From Oscillospiraceae bacterium (GTDB taxonomy: Bacteria > Bacillota > Clostridia > Oscillospirales > Acutalibacteraceae), in the NCBI GenBank assembly GCA_015066085.1, contig SVPA01000001.1:62001-126000 (forward strand): a DNA stretch of 64,000 nucleotides, written 5' to 3'. The notes under the pieces are model-generated. The model worked only from the letters and a program-made list of their open reading frames with translations, had not been told where the DNA came from and did no database searches. Positions 25,326-34,622 of this stretch are shown here, one piece after another. The position numbers and the translations under genes were made by a program. Position 1 is the first letter of the stretch. Each line of letters starts with the position of its first letter.

Positions 25326-28300
25326 ATGGCAAGAAAGTTTAAAACCATGGACGGTAACAACGCTGCGGCTCACGTTTCCTATGCGTTCACCGAGGTAGCA
25401 GGAATCTACCCCATTACTCCGTCCAGTCCTATGGCAGACTATGTAGACCAGTGGTCAGCACAGGGACTTAAAAACATTTTCGGTACAACCGTTAAGGTTG
25501 CAGAAATGCAGTCCGAAGCAGGTGCAGCAGGTACTGTTCACGGTTCGCTCGCTGCAGGTGCTCTTACCACCACCTACACCGCTTCTCAGGGACTTCTTCT
25601 TATGATTCCTAATATGTATAAGATTGCGGGAGAACTTTTACCCTGCGTATTCCACGTGTCTGCACGTTGCGTTGCTTCTCACGCTCTTAACATTTTCGGC
25701 GACCATTCAGACGTTTACGCTTGTCGTCAGACCGGTTTCGCAATGCTCGCAGAAACTAATACTCAGGAAGTTATGGACCTTGGCGCCGTTGCTCACCTTG
25801 CAGCAATTAAAGGCCGTGTTCCCTTCATTAACTTCTTTGACGGTTTCCGTACTTCCCACGAAATTCAGAAAATTCAGGTTTGGGATTTTGAAGACCTTAA
25901 AGAAATGTGCGATATGGACGCCGTTGAGGCTTTCCGTAAACGCGCTTTAAACCCCGAACGCCCCGTAATGCGCGGTTCTCACGAAAACGGAGATATTTTC
26001 TTCCAGCACCGTGAGGCTTGTAACAAATACTATGACGCTGTTCCCGCAATTGTTGAAGAATATATGGACAAGGTTAACGCTAAAATCGGAACCGACTATA
26101 AACTCTTTAACTACTACGGTGCAGAAGACGCTGAGCGTGTTATCGTTGCTATGGGCTCTATCTGTGACGTTGCAGAAGAGGTTATCGACTATTTAACCGC
26201 TAAAGGCGAAAAGGTTGGTCTTGTTAAGGTTAGACTTTACAGACCTTTCTCGGCAGAAAGACTTGCCGCTGCTATTCCTGCAACCGCTAAAAAGGTTGCT
26301 GTTCTTGACAGAACAAAAGAACCCGGTGCTCTCGGCGAACCTTTATTCCTTGACGTTGTTGCTGCTCTTTCTGCAATGGGAAGAAACGACCTTAAGGTTG
26401 TTGGCGGACGCTATGGTCTTGGTTCTAAAGATACTCCTCCTTCAAGCATTTTTGCAGTATATGATGAACTTGCAAAAGACGCTCCCAAAGCACAGTTCAC
26501 TCTTGGTATCGTAGACGATGTTACCGGACTTTCACTTGACGAAAAGGTTTCCCCCAACACCGCAGCCGAAGGTACCAAAGAATGCAAGTTCTGGGGTCTT
26601 GGCGGTGACGGTACCGTTGGCGCTAACAAGAACTCTATTAAGATTATCGGCGACCATACCGACAAGTATGTTCAGGCTTACTTCCAGTATGACTCCAAGA
26701 AGACCGGTGGTATCACTATTTCCCACCTTCGTTTTGGAGACAAGCCTATTAAATCTCCTTACTATATAAACAAGGCTGACTTCGTTGCTTGTCACAACCC
26801 CTCTTATGTTCTCAAAGGTTATAAGATGGTTAACGACGTTAAACCCGGCGGTGTATTCCTTATTAACTGCCAGTGGTCTGCCGAAGAACTCGACAAACAC
26901 CTTAATGCAGAAACCAAACGTTATATTGCTAAAAACGATGTTCAACTTTACACCGTTAACGCTATTGACCTTGCCGCACAAATCGGTATGGGTAAACGTA
27001 CCAACACCATTTTACAATCTGCTTTCTTCGCACTCGCAGACATTATGCCCCGTGAAGACGCTATTCAGTATATGAAAGACGCTGCTACCAAGTCTTACCT
27101 CAAAAAAGGTCAGGACATCGTTGATATGAACCACAAGGCTATCGACGCCGGTGCAACCGCTTTCGTTAAAATCGACGTTCCTGCTGCTTGGGCAGACGCT
27201 ACCGACGACGCTATTGAGACCGCTTCAAACGGACCCGACAAACTCGTTAAGATGGTTGACACCGTTATGAAGCCTGTTGCTAAAATGGATGGTGACGCTC
27301 TTCCCGTTTCTGCTTTCGTTGACTACGCAGACGGTACTTTCGAGCAGGGCGCTTCGGCTTACGAAAAACGCGGAGTTGCAGTTATGGTTCCCGCTTGGGA
27401 TAACACCACCTGCGCTCAATGTAACAAGTGTTCTTTCGTTTGCCCCCACGCTACCATTCGTCCTTACGCTATGACCGAAGAAGAGGTTGCTGCCGCTCCT
27501 GAAAATATGAAACTCGGCACCAAACCCATCTTCAAAACTTCTTACAAATACACCCTTGCTATTTCTCCGCTTGACTGTATGGGATGCGGAGTTTGTGTAG
27601 GCGTTTGTCCCACCAACTCTCTTAAGATGGTTTCTCGCGAAAGCCAAGAAGACCAGCAGGCAGTATTTGATTACTGCGTTGCCAAGGTTACCGAAAAGGC
27701 CGATGTTGCGTCGAGCGCTAACCTTATTACCAGCCAGTACAAGAAACCCTTACTTGAGTTCTCGGGCTCTTGCGCAGGTTGTGCAGAAACCTCTTACGCA
27801 CGTCTTATTACCCAACTCTTCGGCGACAGAATGTATATTTCTAACGCAACCGGATGTTCTTCTATCTGGGGCGGTCCTGCTGCAACCTCTCCCTACACTG
27901 TAAACGCAGAGGGTCACGGTCCTGCTTGGGCAAACTCCCTCTTCGAAGATAACGCAGAACACGGTATGGGTATGTATTTAGGTCAGAAGGCTATCCGCGA
28001 CCAACTTATTGAACAGGTTAAAGAAATGGCTGCTTCTGACAAGGCTTCCGATGAATTTAAGGCTGCCGCTGATAAATATCTTGCAACCGTTAACGACGGT
28101 GAGGCTAACGGCAAGGCTACAATCGCTCTTGTTAGCGAACTTGAGAAGGCTGCAGAAGCCGGTTGTCCTGTTGCTCCCGCTGTTCTTGCTAAGAAAGAAT
28201 ATCTCTCTAAGAAATCCGTTTGGATATTCGGCGGAGACGGATGGGCTTACGATATCGGATTTGGCGGACTTGACCATGTACTTGCTTCCGGCAACGATGT

Positions 28301-28868
28301 AAACATTATGGTATTCGATACCGAAGTTTACTCTAACACCGGCGGACAGGCTTCCAAGGCTTCTCAAATCGGTCAGGTTGCTCAGTTTGCTGCTGCAGGT
28401 AAGGCTATTGCTAAAAAATCACTTGCTGAAATTGCAATGTCCTACGGCTACATTTATGTAGCACAGATTGCTATGGGCGCTGACCAGAATCAGACCTTAA
28501 AGGCAATCAAAGAAGCAGAAGCCTATAACGGACCTTCTCTTATCATTGGTTACGCTCCTTGCGAAATGCACGCAATTAAGGGCGGAATGGTTAACTGCCA
28601 GAAAGAAATGAAGAAGGCTGTTGACTGCGGATACTGGAATATGTTCCGTTTCAACCCTGCACTTAAGGCTGAGGGCAAGAACCCCCTCTCTATCGACAGC
28701 AAACCTGCTACCGCTGATTATAAAGAATTCATTCTTGGCGAAGCCCGTTACGCTTCTCTTACCCGTTCCTTCCCCGACCGTGCCGAAGAACTCTTCGACA
28801 AAGCCGCAGAAACCTCTAAAGAAGCTCGCGCTCACCTCGAAAAACTTGCTGAACTTTACGGCAAATAA
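25326..28868 (+). CDS. nifJ: Pyruvate:ferredoxin (flavodoxin) oxidoreductase
   Basis: This 1180-aa single-chain enzyme oxidises pyruvate to acetyl-CoA and CO2 and reduces ferredoxin, the main fermentative step in anaerobes. It starts with the pyruvate-binding IYPITPSSPMADYVD domain. It has two C-x2-C-x2-C-x3-C-P cluster motifs (CAQCNKCSFVCP at about 697 and CMGCGVCVGVCP at about 755). A further cysteine (SCAGCAET) and the TPP motif GGDGWAYDIGFGG lie near the C-terminus. ATG 25326 follows AAGGAGG. Codons are strongly biased to C-ending preferred forms, unlike neighbours, which suggests very high expression. Confidence 0.97.
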   Translation: MARKFKTMDGNNAAAHVSYAFTEVAGIYPITPSSPMADYVDQWSAQGLKNIFGTTVKVAEMQSEAGAAGTVHGSLAAGALTTTYTASQGLLLMIPNMYKIAGELLPCVFHVSARCVASHALNIFGDHSDVYACRQTGFAMLAETNTQEVMDLGAVAHLAAIKGRVPFINFFDGFRTSHEIQKIQVWDFEDLKEMCDMDAVEAFRKRALNPERPVMRGSHENGDIFFQHREACNKYYDAVPAIVEEYMDKVNAKIGTDYKLFNYYGAEDAERVIVAMGSICDVAEEVIDYLTAKGEKVGLVKVRLYRPFSAERLAAAIPATAKKVAVLDRTKEPGALGEPLFLDVVAALSAMGRNDLKVVGGRYGLGSKDTPPSSIFAVYDELAKDAPKAQFTLGIVDDVTGLSLDEKVSPNTAAEGTKECKFWGLGGDGTVGANKNSIKIIGDHTDKYVQAYFQYDSKKTGGITISHLRFGDKPIKSPYYINKADFVACHNPSYVLKGYKMVNDVKPGGVFLINCQWSAEELDKHLNAETKRYIAKNDVQLYTVNAIDLAAQIGMGKRTNTILQSAFFALADIMPREDAIQYMKDAATKSYLKKGQDIVDMNHKAIDAGATAFVKIDVPAAWADATDDAIETASNGPDKLVKMVDTVMKPVAKMDGDALPVSAFVDYADGTFEQGASAYEKRGVAVMVPAWDNTTCAQCNKCSFVCPHATIRPYAMTEEEVAAAPENMKLGTKPIFKTSYKYTLAISPLDCMGCGVCVGVCPTNSLKMVSRESQEDQQAVFDYCVAKVTEKADVASSANLITSQYKKPLLEFSGSCAGCAETSYARLITQLFGDRMYISNATGCSSIWGGPAATSPYTVNAEGHGPAWANSLFEDNAEHGMGMYLGQKAIRDQLIEQVKEMAASDKASDEFKAAADKYLATVNDGEANGKATIALVSELEKAAEAGCPVAPAVLAKKEYLSKKSVWIFGGDGWAYDIGFGGLDHVLASGNDVNIMVFDTEVYSNTGGQASKASQIGQVAQFAAAGKAIAKKSLAEIAMSYGYIYVAQIAMGADQNQTLKAIKEAEAYNGPSLIIGYAPCEMHAIKGGMVNCQKEMKKAVDCGYWNMFRFNPALKAEGKNPLSIDSKPATADYKEFILGEARYASLTRSFPDRAEELFDKAAETSKEARAHLEKLAELYGK

Positions 28869-28879
28869 TAAAACAATAA

Positions 28880-28919
28880 AAACCGCTACTGCTTTTGGCA
28901 GTAGCGGTTTTCTTTTTTT
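28880..28919 (+). terminator. nifJ terminator
   Basis: AAACCGCTACTGC pairs perfectly with GCAGTAGCGGTTT around a 5-nt loop, then TCTTTTTTT. Confidence 0.93.
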
Positions 28920-29012
28920 ATTTTAAATTTCCTTGTTTAAAGCGATAAAGTATGGTATACTGTATCTATGATTTATTAGCAAACCCGACTATACTTATGT
29001 TGAGGAAATTTT

Positions 29013-30500
29013 ATGTTTGAACTTTTTTTAAATTGGCTTGAGAGAATTGGAGATTTGATTATTCAGGTCTGCGCCGTTCTTTATGGAATTTATGAAGATA
29101 TTGTCTTTTTTGCGGACGGTATTTTCAACGGAACGCTAATCTCTATTCCTGTTGGACAGGGCAAAACCCTTGAACTTTCTTTTCTTGTAATTTTACTTGT
29201 TGCAATAGGAATATACTTTACCATTCGCACTAAAGGTATCCAGATTAGACACATTGGGTCTATGATAAGGGTTGCAACCGAGAAGAAAGAAAAAACCGAC
29301 AAGCGAGCCCTTTCGGGTTGGCAAGCACTTATCGTTTCAACCGCAACCCGTGTTGGAATGGGAAACCTGGCGGGTGTTGTTGCGGCAATTACGGTTGGCG
29401 GTGCGGGAGCAGTTTTCTGGATGTGGATTACGGCACTTTTAGGTTCCGCTTCTGCCTTTGTTGAAGCAACTCTTGCTCAAAAGTATAAACAACCCGACCC
29501 GCTTTACGGCGGTTTTAGAGGCGGTCCCGCCTACTACATACACGCCTTTATGGAAAAGGTTGGAAAAAGAAAACTTGAAAAATCGGCTATTGCCGTTCTT
29601 TTTGCAATATCGGGTCTTCTTTGCTGGTGCGGAATAAGTCAGGTTGTTGGTAACTCGGTTACAGAAGCCGTTTACAACCAGTTTGAAATTAAACCTATTT
29701 ATACAATTATTGTGCTTGTTGCTATTGCTGCCGTGGTAGTGCTTCGAAAGAACGCAACCGTTAAGGTTCTTGACATAGTTGTTCCGATAATGGCGGGTTG
29801 TTTCTTCCTTATCACTTTATTTATTATTTTCAAGAATATTACAAGCCTTCCCGATGTTTTTGTCCGTATTTTCTCCGAGGCTTTTGGTATAAAAGAAATG
29901 GTTGGAGGCGGACTTGGTGCCGTAATTGTTCAGGGAATTAAACGCGGCCTTTTCTCTAATGAGGCGGGTTCCGGTTCTGCCCCTTGTGCCGCCGCAGCAG
30001 CAGACTCGGATAATCCCGCAAAAACAGGGCTTATGCAGTCGCTCGGCGTATTTATAGACACCCTTGTTATCTGCAGTTGCACCGCCTTTATTATGCTGTT
30101 AGTTCCTGCTGACATAGTTGGAAATTTAGGCGGAATGGCACTGCTTCAAGCGGCTATGAATTATCATCTTGGCGCTTTCGGTTCAGTTTTCGTAACAGTT
30201 GTTCTTTGGCTTTTCGCCTTTTCAACCTTTATTGGCGTTCTTTTCTACGCCCGTTCAAACGTGGCTTACATCTTCGGCGATAAAATGATATATCAGACGA
30301 TTTATAAAATAATCGCTCTTTGTATGTTATTTATAGGCGGACTTGGTTCTTACACTGCTGTTTGGGCAATGAGTGACGTCGGAATTGCGCTTATGACGGT
30401 ATTTAATGTTATTGCTATTGTGCCTATGTGCAAAGAGTCTTTAGTAATCCTTAAAGATTACGAAAAGTCCTGTAAGTTAAAAGATAAAGACGATATTTAG
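29013..30500 (+). CDS. Alanine/glycine:cation symporter (AGCS family)
   Basis: The 495-aa membrane protein has about 11 helices and the family motifs VSTATRVGMGNLAGVV (about residues 108-123) and GLFSNEAGSGSAPCAAAA (about 312-329). It imports alanine or glycine with Na+ or H+. The strong match is to the Na+:alanine symporter pattern. GAGGAA precedes the ATG. It is a single-gene unit between two terminators. Confidence 0.93.
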   Translation: MFELFLNWLERIGDLIIQVCAVLYGIYEDIVFFADGIFNGTLISIPVGQGKTLELSFLVILLVAIGIYFTIRTKGIQIRHIGSMIRVATEKKEKTDKRALSGWQALIVSTATRVGMGNLAGVVAAITVGGAGAVFWMWITALLGSASAFVEATLAQKYKQPDPLYGGFRGGPAYYIHAFMEKVGKRKLEKSAIAVLFAISGLLCWCGISQVVGNSVTEAVYNQFEIKPIYTIIVLVAIAAVVVLRKNATVKVLDIVVPIMAGCFFLITLFIIFKNITSLPDVFVRIFSEAFGIKEMVGGGLGAVIVQGIKRGLFSNEAGSGSAPCAAAAADSDNPAKTGLMQSLGVFIDTLVICSCTAFIMLLVPADIVGNLGGMALLQAAMNYHLGAFGSVFVTVVLWLFAFSTFIGVLFYARSNVAYIFGDKMIYQTIYKIIALCMLFIGGLGSYTAVWAMSDVGIALMTVFNVIAIVPMCKESLVILKDYEKSCKLKDKDDI

Positions 30501-30503
30501 ACC

Positions 30504-30538
30504 AAAACGCTTTTGGAAAATTCCAAAAGCGTTTTTTG
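30504..30538 (+). terminator. Symporter gene terminator
   Basis: AAAACGCTTTTGG pairs with CCAAAAGCGTTTT and is followed by a T run that overlaps the arsR-type gene's -35 box. Confidence 0.9.
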
Positions 30539-30566
30539 TTGACTTTTTTTGAGGGCACGTTATAAT
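30539..30566 (+). promoter_or_regulatory. Promoter of the metal-efflux operon
   Basis: TTGACT (30539-30544) and TATAAT (30561-30566) are 16 nt apart. The -35 box lies in the T tract of the previous terminator. Confidence 0.8.
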
Positions 30567-30592
30567 AATATATGAACAATCGTTCATATATT
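30567..30592 (+). promoter_or_regulatory. ArsR/SmtB-type operator
   Basis: AATATATGAAC (30567-30577) and GTTCATATATT (30582-30592) form a perfect 11-bp inverted repeat with a 4-nt centre. It lies at the expected start point, directly after the -10 box, as in autoregulated SmtB/CadC operons. Confidence 0.82.
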
Positions 30593-30605
30593 ATGAGGGG
30601 ACGGT

Positions 30606-30953
30606 ATGACACGGATGGTTTATTATCACAAAGAACACGAAACGGTGGTTGAAAACACAAGAAGTCTTATGCCAAAGGAGGAACTTCTATACGACTTGGC
30701 TGAACTTTATAAAGTGTTCGGGGACACGACCCGAATTAAAATTCTTTTTGCTCTTTACGAAAACGAAATGTGTGTATGCGGTATAGCCGAACTTCTTAAT
30801 ATGACCCAAAGCGCTATTTCGCACCAACTCAGAGTTCTTAAAAATAACCGACTTGTAAAATTCAGAAAAGAGGGTAAAACGGTTTTTTACTCCCTTAACG
30901 ACGACCATATTTTTAAGATTTTAAATCAAGGTCTTGAACACATTACAGAATAG
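30606..30953 (+). CDS. ArsR/SmtB-family metal-responsive repressor
   Basis: This 115-aa winged-helix protein has the metal-binding MCVCGIAELL motif (the ELCVC box, about residues 56-65) and recognition helix TQSAISHQLRVLKN (about 72-85). Family members of the CadC/SmtB type leave DNA when Cd, Pb or Zn binds. A palindromic operator precedes it and a transport ATPase follows, which fits autoregulation and metal-induced efflux. The exact metal is not determined. Confidence 0.93.
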   Translation: MTRMVYYHKEHETVVENTRSLMPKEELLYDLAELYKVFGDTTRIKILFALYENEMCVCGIAELLNMTQSAISHQLRVLKNNRLVKFRKEGKTVFYSLNDDHIFKILNQGLEHITE

Positions 30954-30963
30954 AGGAAAACTG

Positions 30964-31182
30964 ATGAAACGTTCTTATAAAATTGAAAATCTTGACTGTG
31001 CCCACTGCGCAGGGAAGATGGAAACCGCAATTAACAAAATTCCCGGAGTTAAACACGCCACGGTAAGTTTTATGCTTGCACGGCTTACTATTGACGCTGA
31101 GGACGAGAATTTTGAGCAAATAATGAGTGAGGTTGAAAAGGCGGTTACAGGAGTCAATCTCACCTGTAAGGTTAAAAGATAG
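30964..31182 (+). CDS. Separate heavy-metal-associated (HMA) domain protein
   Basis: This 72-aa protein is a single ferredoxin-like HMA domain with the metal-binding C12-A-H-C15 motif (IENLDCAHCAGKME). It probably hands metal ions to the ATPase encoded 2 nt downstream, which lacks its own N-terminal HMA domain. I choose ATG 30964 because GAGG precedes it and the domain starts at once. A longer frame would overlap the repressor gene. Confidence 0.92.
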   Translation: MKRSYKIENLDCAHCAGKMETAINKIPGVKHATVSFMLARLTIDAEDENFEQIMSEVEKAVTGVNLTCKVKR

Positions 31183-31184
31183 TT

Positions 31185-33026
31185 ATGAACAAAATTCAAC
31201 AGATTATTTTAACACGGCTGATTTGTGCCTTTAGTATGCTTTTAGCGGGAACCGTTTTAAAGGCATTTCCTCAAACCGAGTTTTTATCGCTCTATTTTTA
31301 TATCGCCTGTGCTATCACGGTAGGTTTTGACGTTCTAATCTCGGCGGTTAACGGAATTATTCACGGGCATATGCTTGACGAAAACTTTCTTATGACGGTT
31401 GGCAGTATTTGTGCCTTTATTCTCGGCGAATATGCAGAAGGCTCTTTTATTCTCCTTTTTTACCAAACGGGAGAACTTTTTCAGGCGATTGCCGTTGGAA
31501 AGACGAGAAAATCTATTTCTGCCCTTATGGATATACGACCCGACTTTGCACGGCTCGTAAAGGGAACCACCGTAGAAGAGGTTGACCCGTATGATGTAAA
31601 CACTGGCGACATAATAATTGTTGAGCCGGGAGATAAAGTTCCGCTTGACGGCGTTATTATTGAGGGGCAAAGCAGTATTGACACTTCCTCTCTTACGGGA
31701 GAATCGGTACCCGTAACCCTTTTTGTCGGCGACAATATTTTAAGCGGAAGCGTTAACCTTACTTCCCCACTTAAAATTCGGGTTTCAAAGGAATTTGACG
31801 AGTCGACCGTTTCTAAAATTTTAGACCTTGCCGAAAACGCTTCAACCAGAAAAGCAAAGGCGGAAAAATTCGTTACTTCGTTCGCAAAATATTATACCCC
31901 AATTGTAGTTATTGCGGCTATTGTTATTGCGGTTATACCGCCAATTTTCTTTGGAAGTTTAAGCGAGTGGATTCTTCGGGCGGTAATGTTTATTGTAATT
32001 TCCTGTCCTTGCGCTCTTGTAGTTTCGGTTCCCCTTGCTTTCTTTGGGGCTTTGGGCGGAGCGTCAAGAGAGGGTATTCTTGTAAAGGGAAGCAACTTTC
32101 TTGAAATTCTCGCCTCGGTTGATACTGTAATTTTTGACAAAACAGGTACTCTCACAAAAGGTAATTTTGCCGTATGTGAAATTCAAACCGCGAAAGATGT
32201 AACAAAAGAAGAACTTTTAGAGGTTGCGGCAATATGTGAAAGTCACTCCCCTCACCCGATTGCAAAAGCAATTAAAGAAGCCTATGGAGATACCCCCACA
32301 TTTAACGGAAAATATGAAACGGTAGCGGGTAAGGGAGTCAGATGTTCAAAAGAAGACACCGTTTTTCTTGTTGGAAACGAGAGTTTTATGACAGAAAACG
32401 GATTTACGCCTTTTGAAGTTGAATCTCATAATACGGCAGTTCATGTTGCAAACGATAAATATCTTGGCTGTATTCTTATTAGTGACGAAATTAAACCCTC
32501 GGCAAAAGAGGCAATCGATAGTCTTAAAAAGGTTGGAATTAAAAATGTTGTTATGCTAACGGGCGACCGAGCCGCTACAGCAGAAAGCGTTGCGCAAACC
32601 CTTAATATCGACAAATTCTACTTTGAACTTTTACCCTCAGACAAGGTTGCGATAACCGAGAAAATTATTGAAAACTCTTCCAAAAGGGTTGCTTTCGTCG
32701 GGGACGGCGTTAACGATGCACCTGTGCTTGCACGGAGCGATGTTGGAATTGCTATGGGAGCGCTTGGAAGCGATGCCGCAATTGAAGCCTCGGACATTGT
32801 TATTATGAACGACGACCTAAATCTTCTTTCAAAAGCGGTTAAAATTGCCCACAGGGCGCTTAGAATTTCTAAACAGAATATTTCCCTTGCCCTTGCAGTT
32901 AAGTTCTCGGTGCTGATTTTAAGCGTTATTGGGCTTTCTAATATCTGGCTTGCGGTCTTTGCAGATGTTGGCGTTCTTATTATAGCAATTCTGAACTCTA
33001 TGAGGACGCTTGGAAAAATAAAATAA
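31185..33026 (+). CDS. cadA: Heavy-metal P1B-type ATPase (Cd/Zn/Pb export type)
   Basis: The 613-aa pump has the P1B metal site C274-P-C276, the phosphorylation site D318-KTGTLTKG, the TGES actuator motif (SLTGESVPV) and the GDGVNDAPVL hinge. The family drives Cd, Zn or Pb out of the cell with ATP; CPC with an MGALGSDAA segment favours the Zn/Cd group. Usual CadA is about 700 aa with a fused HMA domain; here that domain is the separate 72-aa protein just upstream. The gene symbol follows the family and not a test of metal. Confidence 0.92.
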   Translation: MNKIQQIILTRLICAFSMLLAGTVLKAFPQTEFLSLYFYIACAITVGFDVLISAVNGIIHGHMLDENFLMTVGSICAFILGEYAEGSFILLFYQTGELFQAIAVGKTRKSISALMDIRPDFARLVKGTTVEEVDPYDVNTGDIIIVEPGDKVPLDGVIIEGQSSIDTSSLTGESVPVTLFVGDNILSGSVNLTSPLKIRVSKEFDESTVSKILDLAENASTRKAKAEKFVTSFAKYYTPIVVIAAIVIAVIPPIFFGSLSEWILRAVMFIVISCPCALVVSVPLAFFGALGGASREGILVKGSNFLEILASVDTVIFDKTGTLTKGNFAVCEIQTAKDVTKEELLEVAAICESHSPHPIAKAIKEAYGDTPTFNGKYETVAGKGVRCSKEDTVFLVGNESFMTENGFTPFEVESHNTAVHVANDKYLGCILISDEIKPSAKEAIDSLKKVGIKNVVMLTGDRAATAESVAQTLNIDKFYFELLPSDKVAITEKIIENSSKRVAFVGDGVNDAPVLARSDVGIAMGALGSDAAIEASDIVIMNDDLNLLSKAVKIAHRALRISKQNISLALAVKFSVLILSVIGLSNIWLAVFADVGVLIIAILNSMRTLGKIK

Positions 33027-33033
33027 AAAAAGA

Positions 33034-33069
33034 AACCCGATATGTAGATTCATATCGGGTTATATTTTT
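33034..33069. terminator. Bidirectional terminator
   Basis: AACCCGATATG pairs with CATATCGGGTT around a 6-nt loop, with A/T runs on both sides, between converging genes. Confidence 0.9.
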
Positions 33070-34612
33070 ATTCTTTTGATTCTTTTTCTTCTTTGGGGGT
33101 AATTTCTGACTCGGTTTTTTCTGTCGGGTCGGTTACCGAAACATATTCAAAACCTACCGACTGTGAATCATCAACCTCTTCCAAATGTTTTTGTTTTTTG
33201 GGTTTCTTTTCTTTTTTCTCTCCCGAAGAGGCAATTTTAACTATTAAAACTATTATTGCCGCTATTAAAAGAAGAATTATTAAAATTACAACTATGGCAA
33301 CAATTTTTTCGGCAAGATTCATAGCAAGAATGTTCTCTAAAAGGGTTGTTTCACTTTTCGGCTCTTCTTCGTTTTCTGCTAAGGATTTATCCGCTTCGAT
33401 ATAGCGTTGCATAGTTTTTTCTACCGTATCGAAGTTATAGAATCCTACATTTCCCTGAGGACCGATTGCATAAACCGTATAGAAATCAGCAAAGGCTAAA
33501 TCGGTGCTTTTAAAGCCGTTTACAACAACTCCGTTAATATCGCAACCGCTTACTGCCTTAAAACCGACGGGCATTTTGTCGGTGGGAAGAACATAGTAAA
33601 CTAATCCCGATACCTCTATTTTAACAAGTTCGGTAAAAGAATTGTCGTCCCCGATTATATAAAAACTACCGTTTCCTGACTCAGGGTTAAGCAGATAGAG
33701 CATTACATATTCGTCATTTCCGATAGCAGCAACCGTTTTGTCTTCATATACATAATCGATTACCTTAAAACCGGCGGGAATTATATCGGAAGAAAAATCT
33801 TCTCCAATATATTTAATTTCTTCACCGATAGCAACCTCAATACGATTCTCTTCGGTTGGGTCGGGGTCTTCGGTTACCTGGTTTCCGTTTTGGTCAAGAC
33901 GGATAATATTTATTGTGTAGGACTTTGTAGTACCGTTTTCTGCCGTTACAACAACAACTCGTTTGTTGTTTCCGACCTTCATATCTTTACTGCCCTGAAC
34001 GGCAACCTTCGCTTTGGAATCCGACTTTGTCGCCTGAACCAAAAATTCTGTTTCACTATAAGGAATGGTTACATTATAGGACGTAACATTTGACGAAAAA
34101 GAAGGGGTTAAAGTACCCGCCGAAATGGTGAGCGCTTTAAGATTTGCATCGCTTGAGGCCTTTTGGCTTTCACTAACTACCGCAACGGTTGCGGAAGCGC
34201 CGGTAAGTGATTGTTCTATATCGTTTTTATCTGAATAGACTATGTTTTCAATAGTTATTGCAGAATTTCCTGCTTTTATTGTCTTAAATGTAATAGTATG
34301 GGAAAGACTGGTTTTTCCTGCAGACTGAAGAACAACCTTGAGTTTACCGTCTGTAGTCTTGTTAACAGAATCGTCAGTTTTAACGAAATTAAGAATCTTG
34401 TGGTCATAGGTTACATAGCACTCAAGACCGTACATAGGATTGCCTGAAGAAGTTGAGAAACGGGCAGTTACCGTCAAAGTTTCTCCAACCGTGAGCTTGC
34501 TTTTGCTGAAAGCAATGGTTGAACCTGCTGCAGAAGCATTAAATACAAAAACGCTAACAAGAAGGCAGACTGTCATAAATAATGTAAGAACTCTTTTTGC
34601 TGTTTGTTTCAT
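33068..34612 (-). CDS. Membrane-anchored surface protein with cohesin-like and cadherin-like domains
   Basis: The 514-aa protein has a signal peptide (about residues 1-29, ending NASA), then a cohesin-like domain (about 30-145, beginning STIAFSKSKLTVGETLTVTA). A cadherin-like beta-sandwich domain follows (about 153-240, with SSDANLKALTISAGTLTPSF). After a less defined region comes one membrane helix (about 434-459) and a lysine/glutamate-rich cytoplasmic tail. I choose ATG 34612, with AGGAG 8 nt upstream. The gene directly upstream encodes a dockerin-bearing glucosaminidase, so this protein is probably its cell-surface docking partner, which is inference. Confidence 0.82.
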   Translation of the reverse strand: MKQTAKRVLTLFMTVCLLVSVFVFNASAAGSTIAFSKSKLTVGETLTVTARFSTSSGNPMYGLECYVTYDHKILNFVKTDDSVNKTTDGKLKVVLQSAGKTSLSHTITFKTIKAGNSAITIENIVYSDKNDIEQSLTGASATVAVVSESQKASSDANLKALTISAGTLTPSFSSNVTSYNVTIPYSETEFLVQATKSDSKAKVAVQGSKDMKVGNNKRVVVVTAENGTTKSYTINIIRLDQNGNQVTEDPDPTEENRIEVAIGEEIKYIGEDFSSDIIPAGFKVIDYVYEDKTVAAIGNDEYVMLYLLNPESGNGSFYIIGDDNSFTELVKIEVSGLVYYVLPTDKMPVGFKAVSGCDINGVVVNGFKSTDLAFADFYTVYAIGPQGNVGFYNFDTVEKTMQRYIEADKSLAENEEEPKSETTLLENILAMNLAEKIVAIVVILIILLLIAAIIVLIVKIASSGEKKEKKPKKQKHLEEVDDSQSVGFEYVSVTDPTEKTESEITPKEEKESKE

Positions 34613-34622
34613 TACTATTCTC

